From Comamonas fluminis (lineage in GTDB: Bacteria; Pseudomonadota; Gammaproteobacteria; Burkholderiales; Burkholderiaceae_C), in assembly GCF_019186805.1 (NCBI RefSeq), contig NZ_CP066783.1, forward strand, positions 797,501-861,500: a stretch of DNA of 64,000 nt, in the 5' to 3' direction. Below, one piece after another: positions 9,643-19,078 of the stretch. Position 1 is the first letter of the stretch. The number at the start of each line of letters is the position of its first letter. The notes under the pieces are model-generated. The model ran no database searches and was not told the origin of the DNA. It was given only the letters and a program-made list of their open reading frames with translations. The position numbers were made by a program, and so were the translations under genes.

Positions 9643-10005
9643 GTAATGCGTATAGGAAGTAAGGGGAACAAGCCCACATTGTGAAGCATGGCCCGCGCCG
9701 CTGTGGGTGCGAACATTTGCTTGCAGGGATTTGCATAACGCAAAGCTTTGTCGCCTGCACGCGCATTGGCTATAGGACTGCAGCCATCTAAAGTTTTCCG
9801 CAAGCGGCAAGTATGGGTGTAAACCCTAGAATGATTTTTCGACTGCGCTTACGTCGCCGTTTGCTGAAGTGATTGCCCACAAGGTGTTCATGTTCGGCCT
9901 GGCTTGGCTTTGTACCTGAAGCTGCCTCAATCGGTCTGTCACTGCACGTTGACCCGTGACAGCGGCCTTATCCGCGCTGTCTTGCTGTTCGATCTAGGAA
10001 ACATC
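9643..10005. other. Divergent promoter region, no gene seen
   Basis: This 363-base stretch separates the DegS-like protease gene and the transporter gene, which are transcribed away from each other. I see no convincing coding sequence or RNA gene; it should hold both promoters. The long upstream extensions of both reading frames into it have no family support. Confidence 0.6.
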
Positions 10006-11334
10006 ATGACTACGCCTGACCACGCTGCACCGGCTACCGCGCCGGCTGCTGCGACAAATCGTCCCCTGAACCGGGAGGACTACAAGACCCTGGGCCTATC
10101 GGCTCTGGGCGGAACGCTGGAGTTTTATGACTTCGTGGTGTTCGTCTTTTTTGCCAATGTCATTGGCCAGCTGTTCTTTCCGGCCGAGATGCCTGAATGG
10201 ATGCGCCAGCTGCAGACGCTGGGCATCTTTGCGGCCGGCTATCTGGCCCGCCCCATTGGCGGCATCTTGATTGCCCACTTCGGCGACATTCTGGGTCGCA
10301 AGAAGATGTTCACCCTGTCGGTGTTCCTGATGGCCGTGCCTACGCTGGTCATTGGCCTGTTGCCCACCTATGCCTCGATTGGTATTGCCGCCCCTATCTT
10401 GCTGCTGCTGATGCGCGTGCTGCAAGGCGCTGCCATTGGCGGTGAAATGCCCGGCGCCTGGGTGTTTGTGGCCGAGCACGCCCCTGAAAAGCGCTATGGC
10501 TTTGCGATTGGTGCGCTGACTTCCGGCATCACCGGCGGTATTTTCCTGGGCTCCATCATTGGCGTGTGGCTCAACAGCAGCTATAGCAAGAGCGAAATCA
10601 GCGACTGGGCATGGCGCATCCCCTTCATCCTGGGTGGCGTGTTTGGTCTGGTGTCGGTGTATCTGCGCAGGTTTCTGCATGAAACCCCCATCTTCCAGGA
10701 ACTGCAGGCCCGCAAGGCTGCCGACCGCGAGTTGCCCATCAAGACTATCTTGCGTGACCACCGCGAAGCCAGCGTGATCGTGGCGCTGATGACCTGGATT
10801 CTGTCCACCGCCGTGGTGGTGGTGGTGGTGCTGATGACCCCCGGCTATCTGCAAAAAGTTTTCCACATCGTTGCAGCTGATGCTCTCAAGGCCAATGCAG
10901 TAGCCACGGTGACGCTGACCATTGGCTGCGTGTTCTGGGGTTGGCTATCCGATAAATTCGGCACCAAACTTGCCATGATCCTCGGCTGGGGCGGTATGGC
11001 AGTGACGGCGTATATGTTCTATCTGAACCTGCCCGGCACCAACGCATCGCTGATCTGCACCTATGCCACCGTGGGCTTCTTCGTCGGCTCGATCTCGCTG
11101 CTACCCGTGGTGGGCGTGCGCGCCTTCCCGCCTGAAGTGCGCTTTACCGGCCTGTCCTTCTCGTACAACATGGCCTACGCCGTATTTGGCGGCCTTACCC
11201 CCATCATCATCTCGGTCTGGCAGCAGGCAGACGTGATGGCGCCTGCCCACTATGTGGCCGCCATGGGTGTGCTGGGTGTGGTGATGGCTTTCTGGCCTCT
11301 GGCCTGCAAGGGGTGGCAGGCCAAGAAGGCTTGA
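10006..11334 (+). CDS. MFS transporter, metabolite:H+ symporter (MHS/ProP-like) family
   Basis: The 442-residue protein has about 12 membrane helices. The family motif between helices 2 and 3 is seen as 'GDILGRKKMFTLSV'. The N-terminal 'GGTLEFYDFVVFVFF' is typical of the metabolite:H+ symporter group that includes citrate, shikimate and proline/betaine carriers. The start at 10006 has 'ctaggaa' upstream, and an earlier in-frame start gives an unrelated leader. The substrate cannot be told from sequence. It is followed by a terminator. Confidence 0.88.
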   Translation: MTTPDHAAPATAPAAATNRPLNREDYKTLGLSALGGTLEFYDFVVFVFFANVIGQLFFPAEMPEWMRQLQTLGIFAAGYLARPIGGILIAHFGDILGRKKMFTLSVFLMAVPTLVIGLLPTYASIGIAAPILLLLMRVLQGAAIGGEMPGAWVFVAEHAPEKRYGFAIGALTSGITGGIFLGSIIGVWLNSSYSKSEISDWAWRIPFILGGVFGLVSVYLRRFLHETPIFQELQARKAADRELPIKTILRDHREASVIVALMTWILSTAVVVVVVLMTPGYLQKVFHIVAADALKANAVATVTLTIGCVFWGWLSDKFGTKLAMILGWGGMAVTAYMFYLNLPGTNASLICTYATVGFFVGSISLLPVVGVRAFPPEVRFTGLSFSYNMAYAVFGGLTPIIISVWQQADVMAPAHYVAAMGVLGVVMAFWPLACKGWQAKKA

Positions 11335-11354
11335 GCCTGACTTGAGTCCCATTC

Positions 11355-11382
11355 AAAAGAGCAGTTTCGGCTGCTCTTTTTT
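11355..11382 (+). terminator. Terminator after the MHS transporter
   Basis: The stem 'aaagagcag' / 'ctgctcttt' closes a six-base loop and is followed by T residues, 20 bases after the stop codon. Confidence 0.88.
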
Positions 11383-11431
11383 GTTGTGCAGTGCCGTGAT
11401 GGCTTTTGTGGGCTTGGGCACAATGCGGGGC

Positions 11432-12184
11432 ATGAGCATTGAGCGAAACAACCTCCTTTCCGTCTTCAACGGGCTGCTGCAGCCCGAACGATTCAAGGAC
11501 TACGGCCCCAATGGCCTGCAAGTGGAAGGCAAAAGCGAGATACGCCGCATCGTCAGCGGCGTCACGGCCAGCCGTGCACTGATTGAGGCTGCGATTGATG
11601 CCCGGGCTGACGCCATCTTTGTGCATCACGGCCTGTTCTGGCGCGGTATGGATGGGCGCATTACCGGCTGGCTCAAGGAACGCATACGCTTGCTGCTGGC
11701 ACATGACATCAATCTGTTTGCCTACCATCTGCCGCTGGATGCCCATGCTGAACTGGGCAACAACGCGCAACTGGGCTTCAAGCTGGGTGTGAAGGGGCAG
11801 GCTGCGTTTGGCGATCAGAACCTGGGCTGGCTGGCCGACGCCGACTTTGCCAGTGCCGATGCCCTCAACAGCCATGTGCAGACTGTTCTGGGTCGCAGCA
11901 CTACTTTGGTCAATGCCGATGCGGCACGCCCTGTTCGTAAGCTGGCCTGGTGCACAGGCGGTGCGCAAGGCTTTTTCGAGGCTGCGATTGCTGCCGGGGC
12001 GGATGCTTTCATCACTGGCGAGATCTCCGAGCCTCAGGCCCATCTGGCCCGTGAAACCGGCGTGAGCTTTATCGCCGCTGGCCATCATGCAACCGAGCGC
12101 TATGGTGCCCCTGCGGTGACCGACTATGTGGCGCGCGAGTGCGGCATAGAGCACCAGTGGATTGAGATCGATAATCCAGCCTGA
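11432..12184 (+). CDS. Nif3-like dinuclear metal center protein
   Basis: The protein is about 250 residues in the NIF3/YbgI family. Metal-binding histidines appear in 'FVHHGLFW' and 'YHLPLDAH', and near the C-terminus in 'AGHHATERYGA'. Members are described as toroidal hexamers with a two-metal site; the reaction is unsettled, and some are annotated as GTP cyclohydrolase I type 2. The start at 11432 ('MSIERNN') suits the family; ATG codons just upstream are alternatives. Confidence 0.88.
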   Translation: MSIERNNLLSVFNGLLQPERFKDYGPNGLQVEGKSEIRRIVSGVTASRALIEAAIDARADAIFVHHGLFWRGMDGRITGWLKERIRLLLAHDINLFAYHLPLDAHAELGNNAQLGFKLGVKGQAAFGDQNLGWLADADFASADALNSHVQTVLGRSTTLVNADAARPVRKLAWCTGGAQGFFEAAIAAGADAFITGEISEPQAHLARETGVSFIAAGHHATERYGAPAVTDYVARECGIEHQWIEIDNPA

Positions 12185-12192
12185 TTTAAATT

Positions 12193-12233
12193 TGATAGCT
12201 GCTAGCGCATGACTGTATTGCGCTAGAGGCTTA
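12193..12233 (+). repeat. Intergenic stem-loop repeat, 'agctgctagcgc' family
   Basis: The arms 'agctgctagcgc' and 'gcgctagaggct' can form an imperfect stem. Related elements lie at about 3390, 8376, 23590-23678 and 25152-25227. Such elements are, to my recollection, abundant between genes in Comamonadaceae. Confidence 0.6.
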
Positions 12234-12242
12234 TTTCTTGAT

Positions 12243-13337
12243 ATGTCTGCAACTGAAAACCAAGCCCGCCCGCCTGCTGCTGGACTGCCTAGCTCTGGAC
12301 TGCCGATCGCCATCACCCAGGGAGATTGCGCAGGCATAGGCCCTGAAATCATTGCCAAGGCTTTTCGCTCTGCTCCGCAGGCGCTGCGTGGCTGCTTTGT
12401 TGTGGGCGAGTTGCAGACATTGCGCCGTGCAACCGCGCTGGCCGCCAGAGTGGCCGAAGGTGAGCAGGGTATTGCCCAGCCGATTGCAGTGATTTCCAGT
12501 CCTGATGAGGCATGGGCGGTGCCCGAAGGCGCGATTGCCTTGCTGGAGCTGCCGGGGCTGCCCGGCCCTCAGCCCTACGGTCAAATTTCAGCCGCAGCGG
12601 GGGACGCCGCAGCCCAATGTGTGGTCTGGGCTGCACAGGCGGCGCTGCGCCAGGAAATTGCGGCGCTGGTCACCGCACCGCTGCACAAGGAAGCCTTGCA
12701 CCTGGCGGGTGTCAGCTTCCCTGGTCATACCGAGCTGCTGCAGGCCGAAGCAGCCCGACATGCCGGCGTCTCCATCGCGCAAATGCCGGTGCGCATGATG
12801 CTGGCCAATGACGAGTTGCGCACCGTGCTGGTCAGTATCCATGTGTCTTTGCGTGATGCGATTGCTGCCGTGACCCAGCCGCAGATTCTGCAAACCCTGC
12901 GCATCACGCATGAGGCGCTGAGCAAAAGCCTGGGCCGTGCCCCGCGCATTGCGGTGGCTGGCCTGAACCCGCACGCAGGCGAGGGCGGTATCTTCGGGCG
13001 TGAGGAAATCGAGATCATTGCCCCGGCGATTGCCGCTGCACAGGCGCAAGGCATCGATGCCTGCGGGCCTTTTGCGCCCGATACCGTGTTCATGCGTGCT
13101 CGTAATACAAGAGCGCACCCAGGGGAATTTGACGCAGTGTTGGCGATGTACCACGACCAAGGGTTGATCCCTGTCAAATATTTGGGTGTTGAGAATGGCG
13201 TCAATGTGACGCTGGGCCTGCCCCTGGTGCGCACCAGTCCGGACCACGGAACGGCCTTCGATATCGCCGGGCAGGGCATCGCTGATGAGGCCAGTCTGCT
13301 GCAGGCCGTGCACATGGCGCGCAGTTTGGCGCGCTGA
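12243..13337 (+). CDS. pdxA: 4-hydroxythreonine-4-phosphate dehydrogenase PdxA
   Basis: The 364-residue enzyme oxidises 4-phosphohydroxy-threonine in the DXP-dependent route to pyridoxal phosphate. Typical segments are 'AITQGDCAGIGPEI', 'TAPLHKEALH', 'FPGHTELL', the metal-binding 'AGLNPHAGEGG', and 'MYHDQGLIPVKYLG'. The first 20 residues form a Pro/Ala-rich extension. No kdsA/ksgA-type neighbours are present. The gene runs towards mscL and shares a terminator region with it. Confidence 0.95.
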   Translation: MSATENQARPPAAGLPSSGLPIAITQGDCAGIGPEIIAKAFRSAPQALRGCFVVGELQTLRRATALAARVAEGEQGIAQPIAVISSPDEAWAVPEGAIALLELPGLPGPQPYGQISAAAGDAAAQCVVWAAQAALRQEIAALVTAPLHKEALHLAGVSFPGHTELLQAEAARHAGVSIAQMPVRMMLANDELRTVLVSIHVSLRDAIAAVTQPQILQTLRITHEALSKSLGRAPRIAVAGLNPHAGEGGIFGREEIEIIAPAIAAAQAQGIDACGPFAPDTVFMRARNTRAHPGEFDAVLAMYHDQGLIPVKYLGVENGVNVTLGLPLVRTSPDHGTAFDIAGQGIADEASLLQAVHMARSLAR

Positions 13338-13460
13338 TTTGCGCAGGTATTTCTGCGTAAATTTGTCAGTAATGGAGCCTTAATGCGACAGGCATCGAAT
13401 CAGGCCAATGGGTTTGATTCAGGCATCGCAGTGGGTCGCGTCACTCTCTCGATCCCCATG

Positions 13461-13491
13461 AAAAAAGCCTGCCGGGGTGGCAGGCTTTCAG
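13461..13491 (-). terminator. Terminator for mscL, probably bidirectional
   Basis: The stem 'aagcctgcc' / 'ggcaggctt' has A residues on its left, which are T residues on the minus strand. It lies between the converging pdxA and mscL genes. Confidence 0.8.
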
Positions 13492-13509
13492 GCTTTTGAG
13501 CATCTGGGC

Positions 13510-13944
13510 TCAGGCTTTGCGGTTCAGACTGTCGCGGATTTCGCGCAGCAGCTGAATGTCTTCAGGCGTAGCGGGCGCTTCTTCTGGAGCGGCCGGTGCT
13601 TCACGCTTGAGGCGGTTGATCTGCTTGACCATCATGAAGATGATGAAGGCCAGAATCAGGAAGTTCACAGCCACGGTGATGAAGCTGCCGTAGGCAAAAA
13701 CAGGAACGCCGGCCTTCTTCAAGGCATCCAGAGTACGCGGTATTCCGTCGGGGATGGTGCCCAGCACCACGAACAGGTTGGAGAAGTCCAGCTTGCCGAA
13801 AATCAGGCCCACCAAAGGCATGATCAGATCGCTGACCACAGAGTCAACAATCTTGCCAAACGCGCCACCAATGATCACGCCCACCGCGAGATCCATCACG
13901 TTTCCCTTGATTGCGAATTCGCGGAATTCTTGCATCATGCCCAT
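13510..13944 (-). CDS. mscL: Large-conductance mechanosensitive channel MscL
   Basis: The 144-residue channel protein has the hallmark N-terminus '[20 protein letters not shown]' at the start of TM1, a periplasmic loop, and TM2 ('[18 protein letters not shown]') followed by a charged C-terminal helix. It opens on membrane stretch to release solutes after osmotic downshock. It is a single gene, divergent from petABC. Confidence 0.96.
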   Translation of the reverse strand: MGMMQEFREFAIKGNVMDLAVGVIIGGAFGKIVDSVVSDLIMPLVGLIFGKLDFSNLFVVLGTIPDGIPRTLDALKKAGVPVFAYGSFITVAVNFLILAFIIFMMVKQINRLKREAPAAPEEAPATPEDIQLLREIRDSLNRKA

Positions 13945-14093
13945 AAGCAGTTCCAGTCACTGAGAGTTTGAGATAGCGCAGTATTGCGTGACTTTGGCGC
14001 TTGTCAACGTCAGACAGAGGCTGGAATAACCATAACCCCGCCGCTAGAATTTGCAGTTGACCCCAAATCAAGCGATGTACTTCGAGGAAATCC

Positions 14094-14696
14094 ATGAGTG
14101 ACTCTCCAGTCGACTCCAGCAAGCGCACGTGGATCATCACGTCTGCCTGTGCTGGTGCCGTGGGCGGTGTGGCAACGGCCGTCCCTTTTGTGAGCTCCTT
14201 TCAGCCTTCTGAAAAAGCCAAAGCGGCAGGTGCTGCAGTCGAGGTGGATATTTCCAGCCTCAAGGACGGTGAGAAACTCACCGTGGAATGGCGCGGCAAG
14301 CCTGTGTGGATCATCAAACGCACTGCCGAGCAACTCAAGGATCTGCCTGGACTGGACGGTGAACTCGCCGACCCCAAGTCCCTGCGCCATCCCGACGAGT
14401 TCACGCCGGCCTACGCCCAGAACGAGGGACGCTCCATCAAGCCGGAAATCCTTGTGGTCGTCGGCATCTGCACCCACCTGGGCTGCTCGCCAACCGACAA
14501 GTTCCACTCCGGTCCGCAGCCATCGCTGCCCAACGACTGGAAGGGCGGTTTCCTGTGCCCTTGCCACGGCTCGACCTTTGACATGGCAGGCCGCGTATTC
14601 AAGAACAAGCCTGCGCCGGATAACCTTCAGGTGCCTCCGCACATGTATCTGTCTGACACCAGGATTCTGATTGGTGAAGACAAGAAGACCGCCTGA
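14094..14696 (+). CDS. petA: Ubiquinol-cytochrome c reductase, Rieske iron-sulfur subunit
   Basis: The 200-residue Rieske protein has the two cluster-binding boxes 'CTHLGC' and 'CPCHGS' with the expected spacing. It also has an N-terminal membrane helix just after a Lys/Arg-Thr leader ('SSKRTWIITSACAG'), which may act as a Tat-dependent anchor. It is part of the bc1 complex, passing electrons from ubiquinol to cytochrome c1, and is first in petABC. Confidence 0.97.
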   Translation: MSDSPVDSSKRTWIITSACAGAVGGVATAVPFVSSFQPSEKAKAAGAAVEVDISSLKDGEKLTVEWRGKPVWIIKRTAEQLKDLPGLDGELADPKSLRHPDEFTPAYAQNEGRSIKPEILVVVGICTHLGCSPTDKFHSGPQPSLPNDWKGGFLCPCHGSTFDMAGRVFKNKPAPDNLQVPPHMYLSDTRILIGEDKKTA

Positions 14697-14710
14697 GGGA
14701 GACGATAACA

Positions 14711-16126
14711 ATGGCCCACGAATTCAAGCAAATTGACCCGAACTCCACCACTGGAGCGAAGGCCATGAACTGGATGGAGAACCGTTTTCCGACAGCGTTT
14801 GACGCCTACCGCGTCCACATGTCGGAGTACTACGCTCCCAAGAATTTCAACTTCTGGTACATCTTCGGCTCGCTGGCGCTGCTGGTGCTGGTGATCCAGA
14901 TCGTCACCGGCATCTTCCTGGTGATGCACTACAAGCCTGATGCAGACAAGGCGTTTGCCTCGGTTGAATACATCATGCGTGATGTGCCCTGGGGATGGCT
15001 GATCCGCTACATGCACTCCACAGGTGCCTCTGCGTTCTTCGTTGTCGTCTATCTGCACATGTTCCGCGGCCTGCTTTACGGTTCCTACCGCAAGCCACGT
15101 GAGCTGGTCTGGATCTTTGGTTGCGCCATCTTCCTGGTGCTGATGGCCGAAGCCTTCATGGGCTATCTGCTGCCATGGGGCCAGATGTCGTACTGGGGCG
15201 CGCAGGTGATCGTGAACCTGTTTGCAGCGATTCCTTTCGTCGGTCCTGACCTGGCGCTGCTGATTCGCGGCGACTATGTGGTGGGTGATGCGACACTGAA
15301 CCGCTTCTTCAGCTTCCACGTGATTGCCGTGCCTCTGGTGCTGCTGGGTCTGGTGGTTGCGCACTTGCTGGCGCTGCACGATGTGGGCTCCAACAACCCC
15401 GATGGCATTGAAATCAAGGGTCCGAACGCGCCAAAGGATGCCAAGGGCAATCCGCTCGATGGCATTCCGTTCCATCCCTACTACACGGTGCACGACATCT
15501 TCGGCGTGACAGTGTTCCTGTTCCTGTTCTCGGCGGTGGTGTTCTTTGCGCCTGAGTTCGGCGGCTACTTCTTGGAGTACAACAACTTCATCCCGGCCGA
15601 TCCGCTCAAGACGCCCAACCACATCGCTCCCGTCTGGTACTTCACGCCCTTCTATTCGATGCTGCGTGCCATCACTGGCGAGATGATGTATGTGCTGATT
15701 GCCTGCGTGGTGCTCGGTGCTGGCTACGGCATTCTGAAGTCGCGCCTGCCTGGTATTGCCAAGGGCGCAGTGGCGGTGGTGGCACTGGCCGCGATTGCCA
15801 TGATGCTGTCCATCGACGCCAAGTTCTGGGGTGTGGTGGTCATGGGTGGTGCGGTCATCATCCTGTTTGCCCTGCCATGGCTCGATTGCAGCCCGGTCAA
15901 GTCGATTCGCTACCGTCCAAGCTGGCACAAGTATGTGTATGCCGTGTTCGTGGTGAACTTTGTCATCCTGGGTTATCTGGGTGTGCAGCCTCCATCGCCC
16001 ATTGGTGAGAAGGTGTCGCAGGTCGGAACGCTGTTCTACTTCGGCTTCTTCCTGCTCATGCCCTGGTGGAGCCGCTTGGGTGAAACCAAGCCTGTGCCAG
16101 AGCGCGTGACCTTCAAGCCTCACTGA
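14711..16126 (+). CDS. petB: Cytochrome b subunit of the bc1 complex
   Basis: The 471-residue full-length cytochrome b has eight or more membrane helices and the heme-ligating His pairs in helices B and D (around 'RYMHSTGASAFF' and 'FFSFHVIAVPL', with further His in 'VYLHMFRGLLYG' and 'VAHLLALHD'). The quinol-site 'PEW'-type motif is represented by 'FAPEFGGYF'. It starts 15 bases after petA and is followed 18 bases later by petC. Confidence 0.96.
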   Translation: MAHEFKQIDPNSTTGAKAMNWMENRFPTAFDAYRVHMSEYYAPKNFNFWYIFGSLALLVLVIQIVTGIFLVMHYKPDADKAFASVEYIMRDVPWGWLIRYMHSTGASAFFVVVYLHMFRGLLYGSYRKPRELVWIFGCAIFLVLMAEAFMGYLLPWGQMSYWGAQVIVNLFAAIPFVGPDLALLIRGDYVVGDATLNRFFSFHVIAVPLVLLGLVVAHLLALHDVGSNNPDGIEIKGPNAPKDAKGNPLDGIPFHPYYTVHDIFGVTVFLFLFSAVVFFAPEFGGYFLEYNNFIPADPLKTPNHIAPVWYFTPFYSMLRAITGEMMYVLIACVVLGAGYGILKSRLPGIAKGAVAVVALAAIAMMLSIDAKFWGVVVMGGAVIILFALPWLDCSPVKSIRYRPSWHKYVYAVFVVNFVILGYLGVQPPSPIGEKVSQVGTLFYFGFFLLMPWWSRLGETKPVPERVTFKPH

Positions 16127-16143
16127 ACCGGGAGATAACAAGA

Positions 16144-16899
16144 ATGAAGAAACTGATTCTGACCCTGGTTGCAGCCCTGGGTATCGTAGGCGGTGCGCAT
16201 GCGTCCGAAGGTGGTATGCACTGGGACAAGGCGCCGGTCAACACCAGCGACACCGCATCCCTGCAAAACGGCGCAAAGATCTTTGTCAACTACTGCCTGA
16301 GCTGTCACTCTGCTGCTTTCATGCGCTTCAACCGCCTGAAAGACATTGGCCTGACAGACCAGGACATCAAGGACAATCTGCTCTTCACCACCGACAAGGT
16401 GGGCGAAACCATGAAGGCAGCCATCAACCCGAAGGAAGCCAAGGAATGGTTTGGTGCCAATCCTCCGGATCTGACCGTGATAGCACGCTCGCGTGCGGGC
16501 TCGGGCGGCAGCGGTGCGGATTACCTCTATACCTTCTTGCGTACTTTCTACCGGGATGACACAAAAGCCACAGGCTGGAATAATCTGGCCTTTCCCAGCG
16601 TAGGCATGCCGCATGCGCTGTGGGAGCTGCAAGGCGAGCGCCGTGCCATCTTTGAAGAACACGACGATCACGGCACTAAGACCCAGGTCTTCAAGGGTTG
16701 GGAGCAGATCTCTCCTGGCAAGATGACCGCAGTGCAGTACGATCAGGCGGTTGGCGATCTGGTGAATTACCTGCAGTGGATGGGAGAGCCTGCCCAAAAT
16801 ACCCGTACCCGGGTTGGCGTGGGCGTGCTGATTTTCCTGGCTTTCTTCATCTTTGTAGCCTGGCGCCTGAACGCTGCGTTCTGGAAAGACGTCAAGTAA
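16144..16899 (+). CDS. petC: Cytochrome c1
   Basis: The 251-residue protein has a cleavable signal peptide ('LTLVAALGIVGGAHA'), the heme c site 'CLSCH' near residue 52, and a C-terminal membrane anchor ('VLIFLAFFIFVAWRL'). It hands electrons from the Rieske centre to soluble cytochrome c in the periplasm. It is last in petABC. Confidence 0.96.
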   Translation: MKKLILTLVAALGIVGGAHASEGGMHWDKAPVNTSDTASLQNGAKIFVNYCLSCHSAAFMRFNRLKDIGLTDQDIKDNLLFTTDKVGETMKAAINPKEAKEWFGANPPDLTVIARSRAGSGGSGADYLYTFLRTFYRDDTKATGWNNLAFPSVGMPHALWELQGERRAIFEEHDDHGTKTQVFKGWEQISPGKMTAVQYDQAVGDLVNYLQWMGEPAQNTRTRVGVGVLIFLAFFIFVAWRLNAAFWKDVK

Positions 16900-16945
16900 G
16901 CTTGTTGCTGTGCAGATGCTGTCTGCAGCCAAACCGTGTTAGTGC

Positions 16946-16978
16946 AGAGTGGGGCGCCGTGGGCGACCCACTCTTTTT
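16946..16978 (+). terminator. Terminator of petABC
   Basis: The stem 'agagtgg' / 'ccactct' with an inner GC-rich extension is followed by five T residues, between petC and sspA. Confidence 0.8.
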
Positions 16979-16998
16979 GATTTTTAGGAGCCTCCACC

Positions 16999-17610
16999 AT
17001 GATGGTGCTTTATTCGGGAACGACCTGCCCCTTCTCACACCGCTGCCGCTTTGTGCTGTTTGAAAAAGGCATGGATTTCGAAATCCGCGATGTGGACTTG
17101 TTCAGCAAGCCCGAAGAAATCAGCGTGATGAATCCCTATGGTCAGGTGCCTATCCTGGTTGAGCGTGATCTGATCCTGTATGAGTCGAACATCATCAATG
17201 AGTACATCGATGAGCGTTTCCCTCACCCCCAGCTTATGCCCGGCGATCCCGTGGATCGTGCACGCGTGCGCCTGTTCCTGCTGAACTTCGAGAAGGAACT
17301 GTTCGTGCACGTGAGCGCTCTGGAAGAGCGCAACGTCAAGGGCAACGAAAAGGCTCTGGAAAAGGCTCGCGCCCATATCCGTGACCGCCTGACCCAGATG
17401 GCCCCCATCTTCCTGAAGAACAAGTACATCATGGGCGAGAACTTCTCCATGCTGGACGTGGCCATCGCTCCCCTGCTGTGGCGCCTGGACTACTACGGCA
17501 TCGAGCTGTCCAAGAACGCTGCACCTCTGCTCAAGTACGCAGAACGCATCTTCTCGCGTCCTGCATACATTGAAGCGCTGACACCTTCCGAAAAGGTCAT
17601 GCGCAAGTAA
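16999..17610 (+). CDS. sspA: Stringent starvation protein A (GST-fold)
   Basis: The 203-residue glutathione-transferase-like protein has 'LYSGTTCPFSHRCRFVLFEKG' at the N-terminus and 'NPYGQVPILVERDLILYES' next. This is the SspA pattern. SspA binds RNA polymerase and alters promoter use in stationary phase. It follows petABC and precedes sspB, the usual betaproteobacterial order. Two adjacent ATG codons (16999 and 17002) could both serve as starts. Confidence 0.94.
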   Translation: MMVLYSGTTCPFSHRCRFVLFEKGMDFEIRDVDLFSKPEEISVMNPYGQVPILVERDLILYESNIINEYIDERFPHPQLMPGDPVDRARVRLFLLNFEKELFVHVSALEERNVKGNEKALEKARAHIRDRLTQMAPIFLKNKYIMGENFSMLDVAIAPLLWRLDYYGIELSKNAAPLLKYAERIFSRPAYIEALTPSEKVMRK

Positions 17611-17626
17611 TTGCACATGAGCGCCT

Positions 17627-17670
17627 AGCGGGCATGCTGAAGGGGACTACCTTCACTGCCCGCTTTTTTG
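17627..17670 (+). terminator. Terminator after sspA
   Basis: An outer stem 'agcgggca' / 'tgcccgct' and an inner stem 'tgaagg' / 'ccttca' are followed by six T residues. SspB therefore probably has some independent transcription or depends on read-through. Confidence 0.85.
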
Positions 17671-17709
17671 TCTTTGCAAATCTCCGGATTTGATTGGTCA
17701 GGAAACGAT

Positions 17710-18228
17710 ATGACTGCCCCTGAAGCAACATCGACCCGTCCCTATATGCTGCGCGCTCTGATGGAGTGGTGCACCGATAACGGCTTTACTCCCCATATTG
17801 CCGTGCGCGTGGATCGAAACACCCAGGTGCCCATGGAATTTGTGCGTGATGGCCAGATCGTGCTCAACATCAGCTACGACGCAACAAGCGGCCTGCTGAT
17901 CGGCAACGACTATGTGCAGTTCACGGCTCGCTTTGGCGGCAAGCCCCGCGAAATCATGGTGCCTGTCGCCAATGTCATGGCCATCTACGCCCGTGAGACG
18001 GGCCAGGGCATGGCCTTCCCGCCTGAGGATGAGGATCTGGACGAAGGCATTGAAGAGGAATCGGGAGACTCCGCAGCCCAGGCAGATGCAGAAGCCAGCG
18101 ATGCAGATGAGCCCGCAGACCGTGTGGTGCAACTGGTCACCGCCAAGGCCGATGATGGCGCGGATGACGACAAGCCTCGTACACCGCCGCCTGCTGGCGG
18201 GCGCCCGGCGCTCAAGCGGGTCAAGTGA
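17710..18228 (+). CDS. sspB: ClpXP adaptor / stringent starvation protein B
   Basis: The 172-residue protein has the compact SspB fold in its N-terminal ~110 residues ('RPYMLRALMEWCTDNGFTPH', 'VLNISYDATSGL', 'FGGKPREIMVPVANVMAIYA'). A long acidic linker follows, then a short C-terminal tail ending 'GGRPALKRVK', which in the family docks on ClpX. SspB delivers ssrA-tagged proteins for degradation. The start at 17710 fits the family; an upstream in-frame ATG is less likely. Confidence 0.94.
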   Translation: MTAPEATSTRPYMLRALMEWCTDNGFTPHIAVRVDRNTQVPMEFVRDGQIVLNISYDATSGLLIGNDYVQFTARFGGKPREIMVPVANVMAIYARETGQGMAFPPEDEDLDEGIEEESGDSAAQADAEASDADEPADRVVQLVTAKADDGADDDKPRTPPPAGGRPALKRVK

Positions 18229-18315
18229 GGGGTGATGCTCCAAAACGCAGGAATCTGCAAAGAAATTGCAGCTTTCGATTTTGAGAGCAAATTTCTCCGT
18301 TAGAATTCAGACTTC

Positions 18316-18391
18316 GCCGGTTTAGCTCAGTTGGTAGAGCACCCGCCTTGTAAGCGGTAGGTCGTCAGTTCGAATCCGACAACCGGCACCA
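18316..18391 (+). tRNA. tRNA-Thr (anticodon TGT)
   Basis: The 76-base gene has acceptor stem GCCGGTT / AACCGGC, an encoded CCA end, the D-loop 'agctcagttggtagagc', the T-arm 'gtcagttcgaatccgac', and the anticodon loop CTTGTAA with TGT at positions 34-36. It resembles E. coli tRNA-Thr(UGU). Confidence 0.95.
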
Positions 18392-18398
18392 AACAAAT

Positions 18399-18424
18399 AG
18401 GTCTCCTCGGAGGCCTTTTTTGTT
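18399..18424 (+). terminator. Terminator after tRNA-Thr
   Basis: The stem 'aggtctcc' / 'ggaggcct' (one wobble) is followed by six T residues. Confidence 0.8.
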
Positions 18425-18470
18425 TTCTGCCTCAGCAAATGCAGATCGCCAGAGCAGTGTCAGGCCAAGC

Positions 18471-18776
18471 TCAGGCCTGTACTTTGAGGCGAATGCTCGC
18501 CACATTCCAGCCCTTGCTGCGCAAATGCGCCGCCATGGCCGGCAGCAGCTGGCGCACTTTGGCGGCGGCGGCATTGTTTTTGACCAACAGACACCAGCAA
18601 TCGCCTTCAATGGGGCCCGCTTGCACACTGGCGCGCAGCATGGGCGGTATCAGTACCTGCACGGTCTTGAGGCGCTGGCTCGAATCCTGGGTCAACGCAG
18701 CCAGCTTGGCCAGCGTGGGGGATGTTTCCACCGCGGTGATGGCTGTAATGGAGTGATTGCGTCGAACAAAGCTCAT
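18471..18776 (-). CDS. DUF721 / DciA-like protein
   Basis: The 101-residue protein matches the short DUF721 pattern: 'LAALTQDSSQRLKTVQVLIPPMLRASVQAG' and 'CWCLLVKNNAAAAKVRQLLPAMAAHLRSKG'. Longer members (DciA) load the replicative helicase; this one is at the short end. DUF721 genes commonly sit upstream of secA, as here, but in this window it points away from secA. Confidence 0.75.
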   Translation of the reverse strand: MSFVRRNHSITAITAVETSPTLAKLAALTQDSSQRLKTVQVLIPPMLRASVQAGPIEGDCWCLLVKNNAAAAKVRQLLPAMAAHLRSKGWNVASIRLKVQA

Positions 18777-19078
18777 GGACTGTGGTTGCGTTGGGAGGGC
18801 AGAGCCAAGCTTATCCCAGTCAGGATGGCCTGCTCACCTACAGTGCAAGAGAGGTCACTCTGTCCAGACGCAAGAACAGCGAAAAACCTGAGAGTGCTTG
18901 CGCGGTTAGAATCATTTTTTGGTCCGTGTTTCAGTTTTTGGCAACTCAGACTGGCTTTGCTGTGCAGAGCTGCTCTTGATTGCCGCTGGGACGGCCCCAT
19001 TTGAATACCAACAATCAAGGGATTCTGGGCATCGTGCTCTGCGCCTGTGGCGCATGAGGGCAGGGTGCCTTTGTACGC

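Noticed and set aside
14627..16141. 504-codon minus-strand open frame over petB
   Set aside because: Shadow of cytochrome b; the translation is His/Gln-rich and has no domain.
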